From the NCBI GenBank assembly GCA_964638865.1, contig CAZXBG010000135.1, forward strand, positions 1-11,105: a stretch of DNA of 11,105 nucleotides. Reading direction: 5' to 3'. Under the pieces are notes generated by a model. That model saw only the letters and a program-made list of their open reading frames with translations. It was not told the DNA's origin and made no database searches. Shown here piece after piece: positions 6,596 through 11,105 of the stretch (the stretch's first letter is position 1; each line of letters opens with the position of its first letter). Source of the stretch: UBA7236 sp964638865 (GTDB taxonomy: Bacteria > Bacteroidota > Bacteroidia > Chitinophagales > BACL12). Made by a program: the position numbers and the translations under genes.

Positions 6596-8809
6596 TTAAT
6601 CGCCAAATTGATAACGATTGTCTTCCACTTCCGACTTGTCTTTTAATTCAAAAAGCAGCCCCTGGTTCTGTTGAACCATTGCTTGCTGTTGTTGTTGTGG
6701 CTGATATTTATTTTGGAATGAATACATCAATTGATTTTTATTCATTGCGTAGTCGGTTGTTTCCGGTGCTGGAGTTATGCTAATCAATTGAGCCAGAAAA
6801 ACACCGCGATTTCCGACAACAGGTTTAGTCATTTTACCGGCCTCAAGACCGAAAACCGATCCTATCACCTTAGGTTCACGACCAATCATTTGGGCGGAAG
6901 GAGATGCCAAACTTGCATTTGAAACAGAATCAACACCCATACCCAATTTAGCTGCAATTGCCTCCATGGAAGCACCTGATTTAATAGCATCATTGAATTT
7001 CTGCGCAAGCATCTCGCCTTTTTTCTCCATAATAACTTCGCGCTCCACAATTTCCTTTATATTCTCTAATTCTGCAATTCCATTCACTTTAACATCCTTA
7101 ACATAGGCAACAACCACACGATCTGCCATGTTAAAATATTTGAATTCATCTTTTTTAGCATCAAAAGCCCAAATAATAATCTCTCTGGTATCAGTAAGAC
7201 CCGGTATTTCGTATTGATTTTTTGTTAACGGTTGTGTAACACGTTTAAATAATTTCATATCCGTAACACCCTGTTCAAAGGTTTCAGGGGTTTGATATTT
7301 ATCATAAAAAGAATTGGCAACTTTTTCCAGTGAATCGATTGTTGCTGTTCCGGGACCTACGGATTTGCTTAAAACTGCAATGGTTACAAAATCTCTGCGA
7401 TTTTTAACTTCTGTTATCTCCACAATATGGTATCCATAAGAAGCTTTCACCAATCCTACTTTACCAACCTGTCCGGTTTTAAATAAATAATCTTTGAATT
7501 CAGGAACGTATCCAACTGCAGGAGTAACCCATCCTAGATCACCACCTTGTGGTTTTGATTCCGTGTCGTCGGAGAAGGTTGTTGCAAGTTGTGCAAAATC
7601 AGCACCCGCTGCCAATAATCCCTGAATACTATCAACAAGATTTTTAGCAGTAACAGAGTCGCGGTTTTCATTTATAGCAATAACAATATGCTGTGCTTTA
7701 ACCGAATCGAGCATACTCTGACGATTCTTCAATTTTGCAACTTTATAAGATCCAGTGCTGAAATAAGGGCCTACAAGGGAACCAATATTTTTTGAATAAA
7801 AGGAATCCACTACATTCGAATCAATATCCATTTGGTAAAGATCGGTGCGGCTGTAATTTGCAAAACCATATCTGTCCTGATCTTCTGAACGCGTAGCAAT
7901 AAAAATAGAATCATTTTTTGCCGCCTTCATTTTTTCAACACTAGCCATCAAATTTGCAAGAGTAGTTGCACTGTCTGTTCCCGTAGGCGTAAATTCCCAG
8001 CTTACATATTCTACAACTCTGCCTTCGGTTTGTTTGTATTTATTCTTGTGTTCATTATAGTAATTTTTCAATTCCGCATCTGTAACAGTAATGGTGGAAT
8101 CGGCAATCTGATCATAGGGAAGTGCAATTACATTAAAGTTAGCTCTGGTATTTCCCTGGGTATAATTTCTTTTTGACATCCATTCAGGAACATAGGTAGC
8201 CTGCGTAAAGAGCGACATATATTTGGATTGCATATAATCGCGTTTTGCCACCTTTTCTCTGGAAATGAACTGATAATACTCCTGGCGCATTTGGGGATTG
8301 TTTTGTTGTGCTTCCTGATCAGAAATTTGAGTTACCCAAGTAGGAAGTACACTTGCATCGTATTGGCCTGTTTGAGAAAGCCCGATATAATAATTTTTGA
8401 TAACAGGATGCGGATCAGGCCCGTAGATCAGGTTGCTGAATTCATCTTCGGTTACTGTAATGCCAAGCTTTTCGAGCTCTATATCAATGATCTTCTCGTT
8501 TACAAATTCTGTCCACGCCTTTTCAGATATCCCAAATTGTGTTTTTGGATCTAATTGGTATTGCCCCTGCTCATAGGCAAGCACCTGATTTTTAAAGGTA
8601 AGGTATTCCAATACCGACTGACCACGGCGTTCCGCAAACTCTTCCTGTGTAATTGCCTGACCGGAAATATTTGCATAATCCGGTATTTTGTTTTTGTTGA
8701 ACATTCCGGTATTGGAATTGGTAGCATCCTGTAATAAAAAACCTACTAGTGCTATAGTTATAAAGCCAATAACCACCCATGAATACTTGCGAATCTTTGA
8801 AATGAGCAT
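6596..8809 (-). CDS. membrane-anchored peptidyl-prolyl isomerase/chaperone, PpiD/SurA-like
   Basis: This 737-residue periplasmic folding factor is tethered to the inner membrane. Residues 1-10 are basic and 11-27 hydrophobic, giving an N-in anchor. Residues 40-350 form a SurA/PpiD-type chaperone region with many helices. A single parvulin (PpiC) domain spans about 368-467, with AQHIVI at 372-377, FAQLATTFSDD at 405-415, GGDLGW at 422-427 and SYGYHIVEI at 457-465; both conserved histidines are present. The C-terminal 270 residues continue the chaperone part. A glutamine-rich tract (703-716) precedes the end. The architecture matches PpiD (623 residues in E. coli), which helps outer-membrane and secreted proteins leave the translocon. 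The start ATG at 8809 lies about 30 bp after a predicted transcription start. It is transcribed from its own promoter. Confidence 0.88.
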   Translation of the reverse strand: MLISKIRKYSWVVIGFITIALVGFLLQDATNSNTGMFNKNKIPDYANISGQAITQEEFAERRGQSVLEYLTFKNQVLAYEQGQYQLDPKTQFGISEKAWTEFVNEKIIDIELEKLGITVTEDEFSNLIYGPDPHPVIKNYYIGLSQTGQYDASVLPTWVTQISDQEAQQNNPQMRQEYYQFISREKVAKRDYMQSKYMSLFTQATYVPEWMSKRNYTQGNTRANFNVIALPYDQIADSTITVTDAELKNYYNEHKNKYKQTEGRVVEYVSWEFTPTGTDSATTLANLMASVEKMKAAKNDSIFIATRSEDQDRYGFANYSRTDLYQMDIDSNVVDSFYSKNIGSLVGPYFSTGSYKVAKLKNRQSMLDSVKAQHIVIAINENRDSVTAKNLVDSIQGLLAAGADFAQLATTFSDDTESKPQGGDLGWVTPAVGYVPEFKDYLFKTGQVGKVGLVKASYGYHIVEITEVKNRRDFVTIAVLSKSVGPGTATIDSLEKVANSFYDKYQTPETFEQGVTDMKLFKRVTQPLTKNQYEIPGLTDTREIIIWAFDAKKDEFKYFNMADRVVVAYVKDVKVNGIAELENIKEIVEREVIMEKKGEMLAQKFNDAIKSGASMEAIAAKLGMGVDSVSNASLASPSAQMIGREPKVIGSVFGLEAGKMTKPVVGNRGVFLAQLISITPAPETTDYAMNKNQLMYSFQNKYQPQQQQQAMVQQNQGLLFELKDKSEVEDNRYQFGD

Positions 8810-8844
8810 AACGATCTTATCCCTTTTAATTTATATTGGGGATG

Positions 8845-8874
8845 CAAAGGTAGTGGAAGCAATGTGGAAAACAA
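8845..8874 (-). promoter_or_regulatory. Bacteroidota-type promoter for the PpiD-like gene
   Basis: On the minus strand TACCTTTG (8852-8845) fits the -7 element TAnnTTTG exactly, and TTG (8874-8872) lies 19 bp upstream as the -33 element. The ATG at 8809 follows with a short leader. The repeat nest begins about 12 bp upstream of the -33 element, so the promoter is kept intact at its edge. Confidence 0.75.
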
Positions 8875-8886
8875 AACGTTTGACGA

Positions 8887-8954
8887 GTTCTGTGTTCGGG
8901 GTTGACAATCTGCCAACTGCCACTGCGACTGGTTCTGTGTTCTGGGTTGACAAT
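8887..8954. repeat. 45-bp tandem repeat (23-bp core visible twice)
   Basis: The 23-bp segment 8887-8909 (begins GTTCTGTGTTC, ends GGTTGACAAT) recurs at 8932-8954 with one difference, giving a 45-bp period. The second half of unit one (8910-8931) is an ACTGC-type sequence. Its closest counterpart for unit two lies at 9027-9048, on the far side of the 62-bp inverted repeat. This layout suggests that the inverted repeat interrupts the second unit. Confidence 0.8.
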
Positions 8955-9180
8955 TGTTGTAAATTGTAGAGACGAAATGCATTGCGTCTCTACAATTTAC
9001 AACAATTGTCGTTACCGCGACTGGGACTGCCACTGCCCACTGCGACTGTGAATGCAACTTTTAAAAAAGGTTAAAGAGTATACTACGGGGGAATTTTCTC
9101 CAATGTTACGAACTGCCCACTGTTTTCTGCCACTGCCCACTGCGATAGCCACTGCGCACTGCGACTAATTACTGCGACTG
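8911..9180. repeat. degenerate ACTGC/CAGTCGC repeat field
   Basis: The word ACTGC occurs about a dozen times between 8916 and 9175, usually as CCACTGCGACTG, CCACTGCCCACTG or similar. Two unrelated islands interrupt the field: the inverted repeat near 8949-9010 and an AT-rich patch at 9058-9107. Spacing is irregular, so it is a decayed low-complexity field rather than a clean tandem array. It runs into the 3' end of the 81-residue membrane protein gene, whose last codons CAG TCG CAG TAA are written in the repeat. Together with the inverted repeat and the PpiD promoter, it fills the whole gene-free stretch 8810-9168. Confidence 0.75.
8949..9010. repeat. 62-bp near-perfect inverted repeat with GTAGAGACG core
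   Basis: Arms of 26 bp (8949-8974 and 8985-9010) are perfectly complementary. They begin GACAATTGTTGTAAATTG and end in GTAGAGACG at the centre. The 10 bases between the arms contain the palindrome AATGCATT flanked by one mismatched pair (A8975/G8984). The inner sequence GTAGAGACG-aAATGCATTg-CGTCTCTAC resembles short palindromic repeats that, from memory, are scattered in cyanobacterial and Bacteroidota genomes. No transposase is nearby, and no T-run follows that would make it a standard terminator. Confidence 0.92.
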
Positions 9181-9414
9181 CCTTTTCTTTATTTCCTCTT
9201 CTTTCCTTTTATAGTACTCCTCTTGATACTTCCGGTTTTTCTTTTTGAACCAATACATGAACACAGCAACACAGGTTGTAAAAACGGTTATATAAATATA
9301 ATTTCCATAAGCCTGGCCGTTTGAGGATCGAATGATGACCATAGTTAACGAAATGACTGCAGCTATCAGCCACATCACTTCAAATATTTTCATTAATTTC
9401 AGATAGTTCTTCAT
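9169..9414 (-). CDS. small two-helix membrane protein, 81 aa, unknown
   Basis: This 81-residue protein has two predicted membrane helices (about residues 11-28 and 38-56) joined by a short polar loop, followed by a strongly charged Lys/Glu-rich tail (57-79) likely to lie in the cytoplasm and to form a helix. I do not recognise a named family, although small proteins of this shape are common in Bacteroidota. It starts ATG 40 bp downstream of lptC and reads the same way, so it probably shares the lptC transcript. The last three residues QSQ and the stop come from the neighbouring ACTGC-type repeat field, so the original C-terminus may have been altered. No function is proposed beyond membrane location. 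Confidence 0.7.
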   Translation of the reverse strand: MKNYLKLMKIFEVMWLIAAVISLTMVIIRSSNGQAYGNYIYITVFTTCVAVFMYWFKKKNRKYQEEYYKRKEEEIKKRQSQ

Positions 9415-9454
9415 ACTCTAAGTTTCGATAATGGAAAGTAAAAAATATTTCATT

Positions 9455-10051
9455 CTATTCCGCCGGTTGCAATTCATCCATTTCTGTGCGAATTGTTCCC
9501 TGTGGTTTTTTTATTTTATAAGTTGTGAGTTGTTCATCGGCTTCCATTCCCTCTCCATAAATTACCTGATCCGGTGTTGTAATCTTCACAAATTTATCGG
9601 AATAGATAATATGATTTTTTTCATCCCAAATTAATTCTTCTGTACTTAGATGTTCATTATTTTCATTTACAACCTGTACATCGTTGCGCATAATGGTTTT
9701 CATTTCATTTTCGTACCGAATGCCATAATTTGCAGTAAGATGACTTGTAACCCGAAGACTATCATTATAAAAATCAACTTTTAATCCATCATTAAATTCT
9801 GTGTATGGATTATCGGTCAAAAATCGTGTTACAGTTGCTGCTGTTATGCGTACTTTTACATTTCCATATTCACTGTAAAATAATTCAATATTCTTTCCGC
9901 GTTCCACACCCGGTTCAGCAAGTTTTGTAGCATTGTTCACCTCCTCAATATCATTTACACAGGAAACTAAAAACATCATCCCACAAATAATTGCCGTTGT
10001 AAATAAATTACAGCTAATTTTTTTTTGTAGGTGGAGATAATATTTTTTCAA
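9455..10051 (-). CDS. lptC: LptC-like lipoprotein, LPS export
   Basis: This 198-residue protein resembles LptC (pfam06835 type), the periplasmic link that passes lipopolysaccharide from the LptBFG transporter to LptA. Residues 1-30 are a lipoprotein signal peptide with lipobox LVSC and acylated C31; LptC lipoproteins are usual in Bacteroidota, whereas E. coli LptC keeps a transmembrane anchor. The mature part has the beta-jellyroll pattern with IELFYSEYGNVKVRITA (55-71), GLKVDFYND (88-96), LSTEELIWDEKNHIIYSDKFVKIT (134-157) and VIYGEGMEAD (162-171), the last being the family's characteristic end block. The start is TTG at 10051; the only in-frame methionines at 25-26 would remove the signal peptide. 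It lies between a barrel protein gene and a small membrane protein gene. Confidence 0.85.
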   Translation of the reverse strand: MKKYYLHLQKKISCNLFTTAIICGMMFLVSCVNDIEEVNNATKLAEPGVERGKNIELFYSEYGNVKVRITAATVTRFLTDNPYTEFNDGLKVDFYNDSLRVTSHLTANYGIRYENEMKTIMRNDVQVVNENNEHLSTEELIWDEKNHIIYSDKFVKITTPDQVIYGEGMEADEQLTTYKIKKPQGTIRTEMDELQPAE

Positions 10052-10110
10052 TTTTTTTGATTCCGGCTTTTAGAAGAACCTGATATTATAAAAGTAATAA
10101 AAAAATTAAT

Positions 10111-10149
10111 ATCACAGCCCGAATAAAAAATTATATTACATGCTGTGAT
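10111..10149. other. short inverted repeat between the barrel gene and lptC
   Basis: ATCACAGC at 10111-10118 is complementary to GCTGTGAT at 10142-10149, with a 23-base AT-rich spacer. It lies in the 128-bp gap between the barrel gene and lptC. It might be a weak terminator or an operator, but the large spacer makes either uncertain. Confidence 0.35.
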
Positions 10150-10179
10150 CAAATTAATAATAATTATAGGAAGATATAA

Positions 10180-11105
10180 TCAATTCAATTTGAATTTCCT
10201 GAACCACCCTGAATCCACAAGAGTAAATCCAACTCCGAAATTATAATAGGTTTCCGATATATTCGTATTACTTCCTCTTTGCCCGGCATTAACAAACACA
10301 TTCAATCTGGAACTTCTGAACGAAGGCAGTACATTATCCCCAAAACCCAATGGAATTGAAGTTCCTGCGGTTATTCCAATATCATTTAATTGCACTCCAT
10401 CCACTATAAGATTACTCATTCCTGAGTAGCCGCCAAGGCGCAAGGCCCACGCGGCATTTCTTTCTTTCTTTATTTTAGGAATGAATTCCATCGAAAGCGA
10501 AGCTCTCCAACTATCTCCTAAATTACCCGCATCCTGAAATCCTGCATATTGACTCCACATTGTTCTGGAATATTGCGCACCAAGTGTAAATTGATTTTTA
10601 GTTTCTGTTTCGGTACTGAAAAAACTAAAGGAAATTCCGCCCTGAAATGATGCAGGAATGATTATATTTCCGGAAGTATCCGGTTGGGAGTAAATTGTAT
10701 CTGTTATAAATTCAAAATTACCATTTTTCTGCACATTTGTCCATATTACAGATTGCTCTCCTTTAACAGTTATTTCCGGACTCATTGCCGCTCCAAATCG
10801 CCAGGTTAAAATATCTCTTTTTGTTCCGGTCTTTCTGATGAATTGTTTTTGATATCCTACACCATAATTGTACATGCCCCCATTAATTCTGCTTGTTTGG
10901 GTGAGTTTTGTTGTTTGCGAATTAAACAATTCCGGAAACGAAGCGTAAGTAATACTCGATAAGGAACCAAAAAGCTGCGCTGCATTTCCTCCAACACTAA
11001 AAATACTTGCAGAGGTAACAGTGTCCATATTGCCTTTAATTGATTTAACAGTATCTTTTGTTTTTGTTTGATATTTGTAACCAACACCACCATAAACCTG
11101 ATATA
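10180..11105 (-). CDS. outer-membrane beta-barrel protein, 5' end outside the window
   Basis: An open frame of 307 residues runs to the window edge, so the gene is partial at its N-terminus. An ATG at 11028 is internal, because in-frame sequence upstream (YGGVGYKYQTKTKDTVKS) continues the same pattern. The sequence has alternating strands rich in aromatic residues and glycine, such as YNYGVGYQKQF, FTLGAQYSRTMWSQYAGF and WALRLGGYSG, and it ends GVGFTLVDSGWFRKFKLN, a typical final barrel strand of Bacteroidota outer-membrane proteins. I cannot assign a named family or a transported substrate; a relation to FadL-like or PorV-like barrels is possible. It is followed, 128 bp on, by lptC, a neighbour I recall for barrel genes of this phylum. 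Confidence 0.75.
   Translation of the reverse strand, partial: YQVYGGVGYKYQTKTKDTVKSIKGNMDTVTSASIFSVGGNAAQLFGSLSSITYASFPELFNSQTTKLTQTSRINGGMYNYGVGYQKQFIRKTGTKRDILTWRFGAAMSPEITVKGEQSVIWTNVQKNGNFEFITDTIYSQPDTSGNIIIPASFQGGISFSFFSTETETKNQFTLGAQYSRTMWSQYAGFQDAGNLGDSWRASLSMEFIPKIKKERNAAWALRLGGYSGMSNLIVDGVQLNDIGITAGTSIPLGFGDNVLPSFRSSRLNVFVNAGQRGSNTNISETYYNFGVGFTLVDSGWFRKFKLN

Noticed and set aside
8228..8554. Plus-strand ORF of 108 codons
   Set aside because: It lies wholly antisense inside the well-supported PpiD-like gene.
8688..8969. Plus-strand ORF of 93 codons
   Set aside because: It is antisense to the PpiD-like gene start and its promoter, then runs into repeats; no family features.
8758..9057. 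Minus-strand ORF of 99 codons upstream of the PpiD-like gene
   Set aside because: It translates the inverted and ACTGC repeats (NCQPRTQN appears twice) and overlaps the promoter and start of the PpiD-like gene in another frame.
8887..9180. Possible CRISPR array
   Set aside because: Repeats are short, irregular and degenerate, spacers are not of even length, and no cas gene is near.
10180..11028. ATG at 11028 as the true start of the barrel gene
   Set aside because: The same frame stays open to the window edge with matching barrel-like sequence and no signal peptide follows 11028, so the gene is partial.
10857..11093. Minus-strand ORF of 78 codons at the right edge
   Set aside because: It is in another frame of the barrel gene and lacks any recognisable feature.

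Overview
The window looks like an AT-rich chromosomal segment from a member of the Bacteroidota, probably of a Chitinophagales/Sphingobacteriales type; I cannot name the species. The reasons are two promoters of the Bacteroidota form TTG-N19/20-TAnnTTTG, a DUF2480 gene (a family I know only from this phylum), a lipoprotein-type LptC, an outer-membrane barrel of Bacteroidota style, and weak or absent Shine-Dalgarno sequences with several GTG or TTG starts. Every gene I can support lies on the minus strand, so the window reads from right to left.

From the right: an outer-membrane beta-barrel gene (5' end outside the window), lptC and an 81-residue two-helix membrane protein form one transcription direction (11105 to 9169). 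A 360-bp gene-free stretch (8810-9168) follows. It is full of repeats: a 45-bp tandem repeat, a 62-bp near-perfect inverted repeat with GTAGAGACG arms, and many degenerate ACTGC units that run into the stop codon of the small membrane protein. The left edge of this stretch carries a clear promoter for a 737-residue membrane-anchored parvulin-type chaperone (8809-6596). Next come DUF2480 and an MltD-like lytic transglycosylase, only 4 bp apart (6546-5082). Then follows a compact three-gene sugar-transfer cluster: two soluble GT2 glycosyltransferases and a 765-residue polytopic GT-C/YfhO-like membrane protein (4999-1256). The two GT2 genes are in the same frame, separated by TAA TAA, and the second starts with TTG.

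At the left there is an unusual RNA locus. A promoter overlaps the end of the GT-C gene. It is followed by a tRNA-Phe-like copy in which 5 nt of the anticodon stem are replaced by a 17-nt block containing the palindrome CCCGATAGCTATCGGG. An apparently complete tRNA-Phe (GAA) lies 109 nt further on. Its 3' end runs directly into two large adjacent hairpins. Beyond that are a GIY-YIG endonuclease-like gene and about 490 bp with only two very short candidate ORFs.

The shared theme of the protein genes is the cell envelope: outer-membrane protein biogenesis, LPS transport, periplasmic folding, peptidoglycan turnover and lipid-linked or surface glycosylation. I see no defence system, phage, transposase or CRISPR array. 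The parts that ordinary gene annotation does not explain are the small repeats and palindromes: the tRNA-Phe locus, and the repeat nest between the parvulin-type and small membrane protein genes.
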